From Caulobacter sp. (GTDB lineage Bacteria; Pseudomonadota; Alphaproteobacteria; Caulobacterales; Caulobacteraceae), in the NCBI GenBank assembly GCA_030680355.1, contig JAUXVF010000031.1:496001-560000 (forward strand): a DNA stretch of 64,000 nt. Direction: 5' to 3'. Position numbers and translations under genes: made by a program. Numbering within the stretch: the first letter of the stretch is position 1; each line of letters begins with the position of its first letter. Of the stretch, positions 8,256 through 17,592 are shown piece after piece. The notes beneath the pieces were generated by a model. It did no database searches. It was not told the origin of the DNA and worked only from the letters and a program-made list of their open reading frames with translations.

Positions 8256-8687
8256 CTACCCCGTGCCGAACGGCATGACCATCTGTTGCGCGCCGGCCTG
8301 GGCGATCAAATCGCCGTCGGGACGGCGGAAGCTGGCCTCGACATGGATCAGGGACTTCGTCTTCGCCGTCACCCGGCCTTCGATATTGAGGGTTTCGGCC
8401 TTGCCGACCCGAATGAAGTCGACCCGCAGGTTCAGGGTGCGGAAAACCGCGTCGGCGGGGGCCACGGTCATGGCCGCGAAGGCCAGGATCTGGTCGGCGA
8501 GGGCGGCGATGTAGCCGCCGAACATCGAACCGTCGACGTTGAGGATTTCCGGCGACGGCCGCCAGGTCTTGCGGGCCCAGCCTTCGCCCCATTCGTCGAG
8601 GGTTCCCAGCATCAGCGTCTGCACCACCGGCGGCAGATCGGCCTTGCCGGAGATCAGCAGGTCAAGGCGCTCGGTGGCCCAGGTCAT
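8256..8687 (-). CDS. PaaI-type hotdog thioesterase
   Basis: A 143-aa single hotdog-fold protein. The block [19 protein letters not shown] near residues 53-72 corresponds to the PaaI-like central helix, followed by [11 protein letters not shown]. Such enzymes hydrolyse acyl-CoA or aryl-CoA thioesters in the cytosol. It overlaps thyA by four bases (ATGA) and is 10 bases before folA, so it is translated with two folate genes; no folate role is known for the family. The canonical catalytic HGG motif appears altered (FGG), so the active site may differ. Confidence 0.8.
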   Translation of the reverse strand: MTWATERLDLLISGKADLPPVVQTLMLGTLDEWGEGWARKTWRPSPEILNVDGSMFGGYIAALADQILAFAAMTVAPADAVFRTLNLRVDFIRVGKAETLNIEGRVTAKTKSLIHVEASFRRPDGDLIAQAGAQQMVMPFGTG

Positions 8688-9532
8688 ACCGCTATCGGCG
8701 CCTTGATGCCCGGATGGGCCTGGTAGTTCTCAACGACGAAGTCCTCATAGACGAACCCGAAAAGATCGCGACCGGGCGCCAGTTTCAGCGTCGGGAAGGG
8801 CAGGGGCTCGCGGCGAAGCTGCTCCTTGGCCTGGTCAAGATGGTTCAGATACAGGTGAGCGTCGCCGAAGCTGTGGACGAACTCCCCGGGCTGTAACCCG
8901 ACCACCTGGGCCATCATCTGGGTCAACAGGGCGTAGCTGGCGATATTGAACGGCACGCCCAGGAAGGCGTCGGCGCTGCGCTGATAGAGCTGGCAGCTGA
9001 GTTTTCCGTCCGCGACGAAGAACTGGAACAGGCAGTGGCAGGGCGGCAGGGCCATATCCTCGACATCGGCCGGGTTCCAGGCGCTGACGATGTGGCGACG
9101 GCTGTTGGGATTGGTCTTCAGGCTTTCGACGACCGCACTGATTTGGTCGATGACCCGCCCGTCGGGGGTCGCCCAGGACCGCCACTGGCGGCCGTAGACC
9201 GGGCCCAGCTCGCCGGTTTCGTCGGCCCAGTCGTCCCAGATTTTCACGCCGCGTTCCTGAAGCCAGCGGACATTGGTGTCGCCGCGCAGGAACCAGAGCA
9301 GCTCCAGGATGATCGACTTGAGATGCAGCTTCTTGGTGGTCAGCAGGGGAAAGCCCTGGGCCAGGTCGAACCTGATCTGACGGCCGAAGACGCCGAGCGT
9401 GCCGGTGCCGGTGCGATCGCCGCGTTCCACGCCATTGGCCATGATATCGGCGAGCAGGCCCAGATACTGACGCTCCGGATGGTCGACCGGAGCCTGACTC
9501 TGAGCGGTGATGGCGGGCGCGAGGGCGTTCAT
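8684..9532 (-). CDS. thyA: Thymidylate synthase
   Basis: A 282-aa ThyA. After a 20-residue N-terminal extension it has [20 protein letters not shown], with the Arg phosphate site, [15 protein letters not shown], and the catalytic Cys in [12 protein letters not shown], followed by [20 protein letters not shown]. It methylates dUMP to dTMP using methylene-tetrahydrofolate and produces dihydrofolate, which FolA encoded two genes downstream reduces. The gene heads the cluster; the start ATG at 9532 could instead lie slightly downstream because ThyA normally starts near the YLGLL block. Confidence 0.96.
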   Translation of the reverse strand: MNALAPAITAQSQAPVDHPERQYLGLLADIMANGVERGDRTGTGTLGVFGRQIRFDLAQGFPLLTTKKLHLKSIILELLWFLRGDTNVRWLQERGVKIWDDWADETGELGPVYGRQWRSWATPDGRVIDQISAVVESLKTNPNSRRHIVSAWNPADVEDMALPPCHCLFQFFVADGKLSCQLYQRSADAFLGVPFNIASYALLTQMMAQVVGLQPGEFVHSFGDAHLYLNHLDQAKEQLRREPLPFPTLKLAPGRDLFGFVYEDFVVENYQAHPGIKAPIAV

Positions 9533-9612
9533 GGTTGCCGAGGGTCGGCGCGAATCAGCGCCACGCCAAGTCGTGAACGTCAGTCATCCACAGTTGTCTT
9601 CACCGCCCGGCC

Positions 9613-10167
9613 CTAGCCGGCGAAGCCGCCGTCATCGAGAAAAGCCTGTTCATCGGGCGTCGTTTCGCGGCCCATCATGGCGTTGCGGTGGGGGAAGCGG
9701 CCGAAACGGTCGATGATGTCGCGGTGGATAATGGCGAACTGCAGCGTCTTCTCGTCGCCCGTGGCGTCGCGCAAGGCTTCGCAAAGGCGCACGGCGAGGT
9801 CCTGGTCGCCGAGATCCTCGGAATGCATGAAAGGCATGTAGCAGAACGCCCGCAGTCCCGGTTCGACCTCCTGATCGAAGTCGGCCTGCACGGCGTGACG
9901 GGCCACGGACCGGGCCATGGCGTCGGCCGCGAAGGCGTGGGGCGATCCCCGCCACAGGTTGCGCGGGAACTGGTCGAGCAACAGCAGCAGGGCAAGACAG
10001 CCCTCTGAGGTCTGGATCCAGCCGCTGTATTCGCCGCGTGCGGCTGCGAAATGGACGGGCTCGAAACGCAACCGGATGGCGGCGTCGAACCGGTAGTCCT
10101 TGCGGAACCATTTCTCCGGACCGGAGATCCGCCAAAATCCGATAACGTCGATAGGTGTCGCGCTCAT
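9613..10167 (-). CDS. DUF924 family protein
   Basis: About 184 aa, starting at the internal ATG that gives MSATPIDVIGFW; the ORF-track start 12 codons upstream adds an unlikely leader. It has the family signatures LLLLDQFPRNLWRG, the acidic block LRAFCYMPFMHSED, and HRDIIDRFGRFPHRN near the end. The helical fold is TPR-like; biochemical function is not established for the family. No signal peptide. It lies 81 bases upstream of thyA on the same strand and is divergent from the RcnB-like gene, with an inverted repeat between. Confidence 0.8.
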   Translation of the reverse strand: MSATPIDVIGFWRISGPEKWFRKDYRFDAAIRLRFEPVHFAAARGEYSGWIQTSEGCLALLLLLDQFPRNLWRGSPHAFAADAMARSVARHAVQADFDQEVEPGLRAFCYMPFMHSEDLGDQDLAVRLCEALRDATGDEKTLQFAIIHRDIIDRFGRFPHRNAMMGRETTPDEQAFLDDGGFAG

Positions 10168-10197
10168 GGGCCGCAAGCTGGCGCCGGCTGGCGCTTC

Positions 10198-10221
10198 GTT
10201 CAACCGCGGTTCAGGTTGAAC
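10198..10221. promoter_or_regulatory. Inverted repeat, candidate operator
   Basis: A perfect dyad, GTTCAACC-8 nt-GGTTGAAC, lies in the 120-base gap between the divergent DUF924 gene and the RcnB-like gene. A second overlapping dyad, GGTTC-5 nt-GAACC, shares its right half. The position suits a dimeric repressor or activator acting on one or both genes. No cognate regulator is evident nearby. Confidence 0.35.
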
Positions 10222-10287
10222 CAGGCAAAAAGACGGTCAATGGGACATTAACAGGGGCCGGCGGCAGTCGGACTCGCGGAGCAAACG

Positions 10288-11331
10288 ATGAAAAAGACCA
10301 TCACCACCGCGCTCGTGTTGACCATGCTGGCCAGCACGTCCGCCTATGCCCGACCCGACTCAGATCCGCGCGAGCGGGATCGCGGGAACCGCGGCGAGCA
10401 AGCCCCCGTGGCCGACGCGCCGCGCCAGGCTCCTCAAGGGCGTGGTGATCGCGGTGATCGCGGTCGGCCTCAGCCTCAACCTCAGGCCCAACCTCAGCCC
10501 CAACCGCAGCCGCAGGCCGCGCCCGACAGCGGACGCTCGCAGTGGCAGGGCCAGGGGGGGCGGCCGCGAGGTCCGGGCGCCCAGGTCGACCGTCAAGGTG
10601 ATCGCGGCGATCGCGGCGATCGCGGTCAGCGGCAGCGCGCGCAGCAGGCTCCGACCACCGTGCCGCTCCAGGGCGGCCGCGACCGCAACGCCGACGCCCG
10701 TCAGGGTCAGGCTTATCAGCCCGGTCAGGCCGGCCGTGATCGCAACCGCGATGGTCGCCCCGATGCGCGTCAGACCCAGGACTACCGCGGCAATCAGGCT
10801 GGTCCGTCCGGTCGTGATCGCAACCGCGACGGCCGCCCCGATGCGCGTCAGGGCCAGGACTACCGTGGTTATCAGCCCGGTCAGGCCGGGCGTGACCGCA
10901 ACCGCGATGGTCGCCCCGACGCCCGTCAGAACCAGGACTATCGGTCCGGTCAGGGCGGCTGGGATCGCAATGACCGCCGTGGTGACAATCGCTGGGACGG
11001 TCGCCGTCCGGGCGAAGGCCGGCAGTTGCGCAGCCGCGACCAAAGTCGTCGGTGGTACGACGAGCGCTCCTGGCGTCAGTCCTACCAGGCCCAGCACCGC
11101 TATCGGGTCGCGCCCTACCGCTATCCCCGCGGCTGGTACGCCTACAGCTGGAGCTTCAACGACTTCCTGCCCTTCGGCTGGTACACCAGCAGCTACTACC
11201 TGAACTGGGGCGCCTACGGCCTGCCTTATCCGCCGATCGGCTGCGAATGGGTCCGGGTCGGACAGGACGCCGTCCTGGTCGATATCTGGTCCGGCCGGGT
11301 GGTCAGCGTCTACTACGGCCTGTTCTGGTAG
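10288..11331 (+). CDS. RcnB-family periplasmic protein with Ca-loop-like repeats
   Basis: A 347-aa exported protein: signal peptide MKKTITTALVLTMLASTSAYA, then a low-complexity region rich in Arg, Asp, Gln, Gly and Pro (22-235) and a C-terminal RcnB-type domain (about 255-347) with the Tyr/Trp-rich block YRYPRGWYAYSW and the closing VLVDIWSGRVVSVYYGLFW. RcnB in E. coli is a periplasmic protein that influences nickel and cobalt export. The linker contains three 26-residue repeats with the core RDRNRDGRPDARQ, matching the DxNxDGxxD pattern of calcium-binding loops, plus degenerate copies on both sides. It is followed by a strong intrinsic terminator, so it is likely monocistronic. Confidence 0.75.
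   Translation: MKKTITTALVLTMLASTSAYARPDSDPRERDRGNRGEQAPVADAPRQAPQGRGDRGDRGRPQPQPQAQPQPQPQPQAAPDSGRSQWQGQGGRPRGPGAQVDRQGDRGDRGDRGQRQRAQQAPTTVPLQGGRDRNADARQGQAYQPGQAGRDRNRDGRPDARQTQDYRGNQAGPSGRDRNRDGRPDARQGQDYRGYQPGQAGRDRNRDGRPDARQNQDYRSGQGGWDRNDRRGDNRWDGRRPGEGRQLRSRDQSRRWYDERSWRQSYQAQHRYRVAPYRYPRGWYAYSWSFNDFLPFGWYTSSYYLNWGAYGLPYPPIGCEWVRVGQDAVLVDIWSGRVVSVYYGLFW
10675..10965 (+). repeat. In-frame 78-bp coding repeats in the RcnB-like gene
   Basis: Three units begin at 10732, 10810 and 10888, each starting GRDRNRDGRPDARQ at protein level, spaced exactly 78 bp (26 codons). A degenerate copy precedes (GRDRNADARQ, 10675) and a decayed one follows (GWDRND, about 10957). Nucleotide identity among units is high with synonymous changes, as expected from unequal crossing-over within a gene. 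Confidence 0.85.
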
Positions 11332-11354
11332 ATCGCCATTGAATGGACTGACGA

Positions 11355-11382
11355 AGCCCCGGAGGCGACTCCGGGGCTTTTT
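11355..11382 (+). terminator. Rho-independent terminator of the RcnB-like gene
   Basis: A 9-bp stem AGCCCCGGA / TCCGGGGCT with a six-base loop is followed by a run of five T. It starts 24 bases after the stop codon and isolates the gene from ilvC downstream. Confidence 0.9.
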
Positions 11383-11427
11383 CATTGGGCGTCAGCCTTG
11401 ACGTTTGCGCAATTTTCCGCTCGATAG

Positions 11428-12510
<1,083 letters not shown>

Positions 12511-12531
12511 GCGTCTTTCATCGCCGGCAAG

Positions 12532-12554
12532 GGGGCGCGACCCGGTCGCGCCCC
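12532..12554 (+). terminator. Strong GC hairpin after ilvC
   Basis: A perfect 10-bp stem GGGGCGCGAC / GTCGCGCCCC with loop CCG lies 21 bases after the ilvC stop. No T-run follows, so it could be a transcript-end stabiliser or a Rho-assisted terminator rather than a classical intrinsic one. Confidence 0.5.
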
Positions 12555-12608
12555 TGTTCACCCGCCGGTCGCCGCACTACCCTTGCGGCGAACAGAAGGA
12601 AGCTTGTC

Positions 12609-13181
12609 ATGAAACGTCTGATCCTGGCGGCCGTACTGGCCCTGATCGCCGCGCCGGCTCTGGCCGCGCCCGTGGCCTACAAACTTGACCCGGCCCATAC
12701 CCAGACGACTTTCGCCGTCGATCGCTTTGGTTTCACCACCGTTCTGGGCGCGTTCACCCAGTCCGAAGGCACGATCTGGATCGACGAGGCCGAACCGGCG
12801 AAGTCGCGGGTCGAGGCGGTCATCAAGATCGCCAGCCTGTTCGCCGGCGACGCCACCCGCGATGAGCACCTCAAGGGTGAGCGCTGGCTGAACGCCGCCG
12901 CCCACCCGCTGGCGACCTTTGTCTCAACCAAGGTCGTCACCACCGGCGCCGACACCGCTGACGTGACCGGCGACATGACCGTGAATGGCCAGACGCACGA
13001 GATCACCCTGAAGGTCAAACTCAACAAGATCGGCAAAGCCCCGGGCTCGGGCAAGCAATCGGCCGGCTTCACCATCACCGGCGTTATCCCGCGCAAGCTG
13101 TTTGGCGTGACGACGGCGGCCAATGTCATCGGCGACCGCGTCGACCTCCGCATCGAAGCCCTCGGCGTGGCGGCCGAGTAG
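12609..13181 (+). CDS. YceI family periplasmic protein
   Basis: A 190-aa exported protein with signal peptide MKRLILAAVLALIAAPALAA. The mature part begins with the YceI motif YKLDPAHTQTTFAVDRFGF and contains HLKGERWLNAAAHPLATF and the DMTVNGQTHEITLKVKL block. The YceI lipocalin-like beta barrel binds isoprenoid quinone-like lipids in characterised homologues; physiological role is unsettled. It ends 5 bases before the nucleoside deoxyribosyltransferase start, so the two genes are likely co-transcribed. Confidence 0.9.
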   Translation: MKRLILAAVLALIAAPALAAPVAYKLDPAHTQTTFAVDRFGFTTVLGAFTQSEGTIWIDEAEPAKSRVEAVIKIASLFAGDATRDEHLKGERWLNAAAHPLATFVSTKVVTTGADTADVTGDMTVNGQTHEITLKVKLNKIGKAPGSGKQSAGFTITGVIPRKLFGVTTAANVIGDRVDLRIEALGVAAE

Positions 13182-13186
13182 GCTTC

Positions 13187-13753
13187 ATGCGTCGCATCGA
13201 GAACCTTTATCTGGCCGGCCCCGAGGTCTGGTTTCCCAATGTCGGCGCGCATTTCGCGATGCGTCAGGCGCTCTGCGCCGAGGCCGGCTTCACCATGCTG
13301 CAGCCCGACACCAGCGAGTTGAAGGAGCTGGAGCCGGGCGAGGTGATGGCGCGGGAGATCTACGCCGAACGGGTGGCGCGGATGCGCCGGGCGGACGCGG
13401 CGGTGGTCAATCTGACGCCCTGGCGCGGCCCGTCGGCCGACCCGGGCACGGCCTTCGAGGCCGGCTTCCTGTCAGGCCTCGGCAAGCCGGTGATGGCCTA
13501 TATGAACATCAGTTACGAGCACGACGCCGAATACCGTGATCGCATCGACACGCATATCGGCGCCCAGCTCGATGAAGACGGGATCTGGCGCGACGGGGAG
13601 GGGTGTTTGATCGAGGATTTCGGCCTGCCCGAGACGATCATGCTCTGGGCCGAGGCCCGGCGGCTGTTCGTCATCGTCACCCAGGACGTCATGGGCGACG
13701 CCACGGGCCTGCAGCTGTGCCTGGAGGCGCTCAAGGAATACGCCGAGGCCTGA
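13187..13753 (+). CDS. Nucleoside 2-deoxyribosyltransferase family protein
   Basis: A 188-aa cytosolic protein. LYLAGPEVWFPN at the N-terminus is the nucleotide-binding start of the NDT fold, and DPGTAFEAGFLSGLGKPVMAYMN (near 85-105) holds the Asp/Glu nucleophile and glycine loop. The family cleaves or exchanges the N-glycosidic bond of deoxynucleosides or nucleotides for base salvage or pool cleaning. It sits directly after yceI and its stop abuts the end of the convergent methyltransferase gene with no gap. Confidence 0.8.
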   Translation: MRRIENLYLAGPEVWFPNVGAHFAMRQALCAEAGFTMLQPDTSELKELEPGEVMAREIYAERVARMRRADAAVVNLTPWRGPSADPGTAFEAGFLSGLGKPVMAYMNISYEHDAEYRDRIDTHIGAQLDEDGIWRDGEGCLIEDFGLPETIMLWAEARRLFVIVTQDVMGDATGLQLCLEALKEYAEA

Positions 13754-14503
13754 TCAGGCCCAGGCCAGCGCGGCCTCTCCGCGCAGGATGGCTTCGGCTT
13801 CGGCCGAATGTTTTCCGCCATTCCGATCATGCAGCACCAACGCCGGCAACAGCTTCAGCGGCGCCTTGCCGGTCTTGATCGCCCGCACAATGACCCGTTT
13901 GGCCGGTTCGTCGGCGAAGGGATGCAGGGGCCGAATCTGGAAGGACCCCGCCTTGTCGCCCAGCAGCGACAGCAGATCGCCCAGTCGGTCGGCGCGATGG
14001 ATGACGGTGATCGTGCCGCCCTCGCGGACGGCCTTGAGCAGAAACCCGGTCCAGGCCTCCAGACCGCCGTCAGCCATCCAGGCGCCGGTCTTCTCCGGCG
14101 CCGGCGCCCGCAGCTCGCCCGGATCGTCGAAAAACGGCGGATTGGCCATCACGGCGTCAAAAGGCGGCAGGCCCAGCGCCCTGAAACCGCCCTGCACATC
14201 CCCTGTGACGATGGCGGCGCGATCCGACAGCGCGTTGGTCACCAAATTCTCGCGGGCCAGGGCCGCCGCGCCGGGATGGCGTTCAAGGCCGGTGAAATGG
14301 GCGCCGGGCCGCCGCAGGGCCGCCGCCAGCAGCGCCCCGCCGGGGCCGCAGCCGGCCTCCAGGACCCGCTCGCCGGCCCTCGCGTCGCAGGCCGCGGCCA
14401 GCATCGCCGCATCCATGCCCGCGCGATATCCATGCGCGGACTGGCGCAAGGATATGCGCCCGTTCAGCAATCGATCCTCGGTAACGTCGTTACGGTCAGC
14501 CAT
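13754..14503 (-). CDS. tRNA1(Val) A37 N6-methyltransferase-like protein
   Basis: About 249 aa, starting at the ATG giving MADRNDVTEDRLLNGRI; the 447-aa ORF-track form reads antisense through the divergent prenyl synthase and is rejected. It has SAM motif I VLEAGCGPGGALLAAAL and motif IV NPPF (MANPPFFDDP), diagnostic of N6-adenine or N5-glutamine methyltransferases. The opening RLLNGRISLRQSAHGYRAGMDAAMLA matches the TrmN6/YfiC family, which modifies A37 of tRNA-Val. It is divergent from the prenyl synthase gene with a 93-base intergenic region. Confidence 0.8.
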   Translation of the reverse strand: MADRNDVTEDRLLNGRISLRQSAHGYRAGMDAAMLAAACDARAGERVLEAGCGPGGALLAAALRRPGAHFTGLERHPGAAALARENLVTNALSDRAAIVTGDVQGGFRALGLPPFDAVMANPPFFDDPGELRAPAPEKTGAWMADGGLEAWTGFLLKAVREGGTITVIHRADRLGDLLSLLGDKAGSFQIRPLHPFADEPAKRVIVRAIKTGKAPLKLLPALVLHDRNGGKHSAEAEAILRGEAALAWA

Positions 14504-14596
14504 CTCGGCCTTGCCCTCGTCCTTCCCCTGACCTATCCCGCCGGGGACGCCTTTCGCAACGGCGCAGGGCCGGAGCTTGAGGATGAAGGAGCGCGC

Positions 14597-15610
14597 GTGT
14601 TGGACGCAGTAAACACGGCCGTGACCCGCCCGGCGGGATCCGTGGACGGGTTGGTTGAGTTGGCGTCCGCGGACATGGCCGGCGTCAACGCCCTGATCGC
14701 TGCCCGCATGCAGAGCCCGGTGGCGGTGATTCCCGCCCTGGCTGACCATCTGATCAATGCCGGGGGCAAACGCCTGCGGCCGTTGTTGACCCTGGCCAGC
14801 GCCCGCCTGGCCGGCGCGACCGACGATTCCTGTCACAAGCTGGCGGCGGCGGTGGAGTTCATCCACACCGCCACCCTGTTGCATGACGACGTCATCGACT
14901 CGTCCCAGCTGCGCCGCGGCAAGGTGGCGGCGCATCTGATCTGGGGCGCGCCGTCGAGCGTGCTGGTGGGGGATTATCTGTTCGCCCGGGCCTTCGAGCT
15001 GATGGTCGAGGCCGGCTCGCTGGTCGCCCTCGACATTCTGGCCAAGGCCTCCGGCGTGATCTCCGAGGGCGAGGTGCTGCAGCTGACCCGCGCCCACGAC
15101 CTCAACCTGTCGCAGGACGTCTATCTCGAGATTATCCGCGCCAAAACCGCCGAGCTGTTCGCCGCCGCCGCCGAGGCCGGCGCGGTCTGCGCCGGGGCGT
15201 CGGAAGATCGCCGGCGGGCCATGCGGTCCTACGGGCTGAACCTGGGTCTGGCCTTCCAGCTGGTCGACGACGCCCTCGACTACGGCGGCGCCACCGAGGA
15301 CCTGGGCAAGAACGCCGGCGACGACTTCCGTGAAGGCAAGGCGACCCTGCCGCTGCTGCTGGCCATCGCCCGCACCGGCGAGGCCGAGACGGCCTTCTGG
15401 GAGCGGACCATTGGCCGTCGGGAGCAGACCGACGCCGATTTCCGGCGGGCCCGCGATCTGATCGCCCAGACCGGCGCGGCGGCGAGCACCCTGGACCTGG
15501 CGGCGGACTTCGCCCGGGAGGCCAAGGCGGCGCTCGGGCCAATGGACGCCAACGGCTGGCGGACAGCGCTGGTCGACCTGGCCGATTTCGCCGTCAGCCG
15601 CAGGGCGTGA
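14597..15610 (+). CDS. Polyprenyl diphosphate synthase (ubiquinone side chain)
   Basis: About 337 aa. The ORF track starts far upstream; I choose GTG 14597, or TTG 14600 beginning LDAVNTAV, because an AAGGAG lies 5-8 bases before them and the family N-terminus begins here. It has GGKRLRPLL (IPP/allyl binding), first Asp-rich motif HDDVIDSSQLRRG and second LVDDALDYGG. It elongates an allylic diphosphate by successive isopentenyl additions; in alphaproteobacteria this usually makes the decaprenyl tail of ubiquinone, though chain length cannot be read here. Motif positions fit a long-chain trans-prenyltransferase. Confidence 0.9.
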   Translation: MLDAVNTAVTRPAGSVDGLVELASADMAGVNALIAARMQSPVAVIPALADHLINAGGKRLRPLLTLASARLAGATDDSCHKLAAAVEFIHTATLLHDDVIDSSQLRRGKVAAHLIWGAPSSVLVGDYLFARAFELMVEAGSLVALDILAKASGVISEGEVLQLTRAHDLNLSQDVYLEIIRAKTAELFAAAAEAGAVCAGASEDRRRAMRSYGLNLGLAFQLVDDALDYGGATEDLGKNAGDDFREGKATLPLLLAIARTGEAETAFWERTIGRREQTDADFRRARDLIAQTGAAASTLDLAADFAREAKAALGPMDANGWRTALVDLADFAVSRRA

Positions 15611-15635
15611 GCCCCGGTCGCCGACCGACGCCGCC

Positions 15636-16301
15636 TCAGGCCGCCGGCGGCGTGCGCAGGATCACGCAGGTGATTTCGTAGGGGTGAACCAGCCAGTAGA
15701 GCTTGCCCATCGACCGCTTCCACTTGTCCCAGCCGAGAAACGGGAAGGGGAAGCGGAGCAGCGGGCGCAACAGGATCCAGGGCCGCGCGCGGACATTGTC
15801 GCGGTAGGAGCCGCAGGGCAGTATCGTCGCCTTCTCGATGGTCGCGCCCGGAAACAGGGCGGCGACTTCCTCCGGCGTCGGGCGGAAGAGCGTATCAATG
15901 GGATCGCGGTGGTAGGGATAGCTGTGCGGAACGGTCACCACCACCAGCCCGCCGGGCTGGACCAGCGCCATGGCCCGGGCGGCCAGGGTCTCCGGATCGA
16001 GCACATGTTCGAGAATATTGCACAGCAGCAGCGCGCGGGCGCCGACGGCCGCGGCGCGGTCGAAACCGTCGTCGGACAGGATGTCGGCGGCGATGTCGAC
16101 GCCTTCGGCTTCCTTCATGTCGAGATGCACGATCCTGACGCCGCGGGCCTCGAGCGGGGCGATCAGCTCGTTGTGAATCCAGGGTTGCTCGCGGGTGCGG
16201 AAGGCGAGGGTCGAGCCGCCGACATTGAGCATCGGACTCATGCCGGCCGCGTCGAGGTCCGACAGCTCGGCGGCGATCCAGGCGGCTTCCCGTGCGAACA
16301 T
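15636..16301 (-). CDS. Class I SAM-dependent methyltransferase domain protein
   Basis: A 221-aa protein with a degenerate Rossmann methyltransferase core: LNVGGSTLAFRT at motif I, HLDMKEAEGVDIAADIL for the second acidic strand and ALLLCNILEHVLDPETLA for motif IV, followed by GGLVVVTVPHSYPYHRDPID. This pattern (NILEHV, VPH..P.H..P) resembles methyltransferases associated with cell-surface glycans. Its divergent neighbour is a GT9 glycosyltransferase 56 bases away, which supports an envelope polysaccharide role by inference. The target is unknown. Confidence 0.7.
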   Translation of the reverse strand: MFAREAAWIAAELSDLDAAGMSPMLNVGGSTLAFRTREQPWIHNELIAPLEARGVRIVHLDMKEAEGVDIAADILSDDGFDRAAAVGARALLLCNILEHVLDPETLAARAMALVQPGGLVVVTVPHSYPYHRDPIDTLFRPTPEEVAALFPGATIEKATILPCGSYRDNVRARPWILLRPLLRFPFPFLGWDKWKRSMGKLYWLVHPYEITCVILRTPPAA

Positions 16302-16357
16302 TCAGATCTCCTCGGGAGGCTGGCTGACAACTGGTCTCTTGATAGGACGGATTCACG

Positions 16358-17305
16358 ATGACCGGCGAGCGGGTTCTCGTCATCAAGCTTTCGGCGCTTG
16401 GCGATTTCATCCAGGCGACCGGCGCCATGGCGGCGATCCGGCGGACCCACCCGGACGCCGAGATCACTTTCCTGACCACGCCGCCCTATGCGGCGATGGC
16501 GGCGGCGACGGGCTGGTTCGACGTGGTCTGGTCGGACGGCCGTCCGGGCTGGGGCTATCTGCCGGCCGTTGCGCGGCTGATCGCCCGCCTCAGGGCCGCC
16601 CGGTTCGACCGGGTCTATGACCTGCAGTGCCAGAGCCGGACCAATCGCTACTTCTGGCTGCTCGGGCCGCAGCGCCCTCCCTGGTCGGGCAACGCCCGGG
16701 GGGCGTCGATGACCTATCGCGCGCCGGAGCGGGACAGTCTCCACATCCAGGATCTGTTCCGCCGACAGCTGGCGGTCGCCGGGATCGACGACGTGCCGGC
16801 ATCGGATCTGTCCTGGCTGCGGGGCGACATCACGGGTTTAACGCCGGCCGGGCCCTTCGCGCTGCTGGCGCCGGGGGGCGCGGCTCACAGACCGGCCAAA
16901 CGCTGGCCAGCGGCGCTGTATGGCGAACTGGCGGCTCGGCTGACGGCGCGGGGCGTGACGCCGGTGGTGCTGGGCCATGGCGCGGAGGAGGCGGCGCTGG
17001 CCGCGGTCATCCTGGCCGCCGCGCCGGGCGCTGTCAGCCTGGTCGGCGCGACCTCGCTGGGGAGCATCGCCAGCCTGGCGCGGGAAGCGGTTCTGGCCGT
17101 GGGCAATGACACCGGACCCATGCAGGTGGTGGTCGCCGCCGGCTGTCCGGCGGTGGTGCTGTTCTCCGGCGAAAGCGATCCGGCGATGAGCGCCCCGCGC
17201 CCCATCCGGCCAGACCAGCCGGTGACCATTCTGCGCGAGATGGACCTGGCCGACCTGGCCGTCGAACCGGTCTGGGCGGCGACCGAGGCGATCAGAACCC
17301 GCTGA
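16358..17305 (+). CDS. Glycosyltransferase family 9 (heptosyltransferase-like)
   Basis: A 315-aa GT-B fold enzyme. The N-terminus VLVIKLSALGDFIQATGAM is the GT9 acceptor-domain signature and the C-terminal half has FALLAPGGAAHRPAKRWPA and AVGNDTGPMQVVVAAGCP, equivalent to the heptosyltransferase GNDSGPMH nucleotide-sugar site. Family members add heptose to LPS inner core at the cytosolic membrane face. The last 14 bases overlap the 3' end of the convergent ccdB gene. Confidence 0.88.
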   Translation: MTGERVLVIKLSALGDFIQATGAMAAIRRTHPDAEITFLTTPPYAAMAAATGWFDVVWSDGRPGWGYLPAVARLIARLRAARFDRVYDLQCQSRTNRYFWLLGPQRPPWSGNARGASMTYRAPERDSLHIQDLFRRQLAVAGIDDVPASDLSWLRGDITGLTPAGPFALLAPGGAAHRPAKRWPAALYGELAARLTARGVTPVVLGHGAEEAALAAVILAAAPGAVSLVGATSLGSIASLAREAVLAVGNDTGPMQVVVAAGCPAVVLFSGESDPAMSAPRPIRPDQPVTILREMDLADLAVEPVWAATEAIRTR

Positions 17306-17591
17306 ACAGCCGGTCCAGCGCCCGGCGGATGTCGTCCTCGCGGTCGACGAGGGAGCCAAGCGTCCGCCCCGGAGAACGCCGTGGGACCGAGCCCATCCCC
17401 GAAAGCGCCAGAACGAAGCCGCTTCCACCATGGTCGACGCCCACATCAACGCCGTTGGCGATCTTGTCGGTCGCGAGGGGCGCGACGACGACCACATCCG
17501 GCTCAATGAAATGGGATTGGATCATCGCCACGAAGGGCGCGAACCGGCGGGAGTCCGGCGAAGAGGTCCTGAAGACGTCGAACTGCCGCAA
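17292..17591 (-). CDS. ccdB: CcdB-family toxin (DNA gyrase poison family)
   Basis: A 99-aa protein starting at TTG (17591), giving LRQFDVFR as the usual first strand; the ORF-track start 12 codons upstream lies inside the antitoxin gene. Length and pattern match F-plasmid CcdB: RFAPFVAMIQSHFI, VVVAPLATDKI, and the C-terminal block REDDIRRALDRLFSGF, comparable to ENDIKNAINLMFWGI. F-plasmid CcdB Trp99, important for gyrase poisoning, is Ser here, a substitution I believe is common in chromosomal homologues. It follows ccdA with a one-base gap and overlaps the GT9 gene at its 3' end. Whether it is toxic cannot be read from sequence. Confidence 0.8.
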   Translation of the reverse strand: MRQFDVFRTSSPDSRRFAPFVAMIQSHFIEPDVVVVAPLATDKIANGVDVGVDHGGSGFVLALSGMGSVPRRSPGRTLGSLVDREDDIRRALDRLFSGF

Positions 17592-17592
17592 G

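Noticed and set aside
10675-10965. Regular repeats considered as a CRISPR array
   Set aside because: They are 78-bp in-frame coding repeats without distinct spacers.
13754-15097. 447-aa form of the methyltransferase
   Set aside because: The first 198 residues are antisense to the prenyl synthase gene; the true start is the ATG at 14503.
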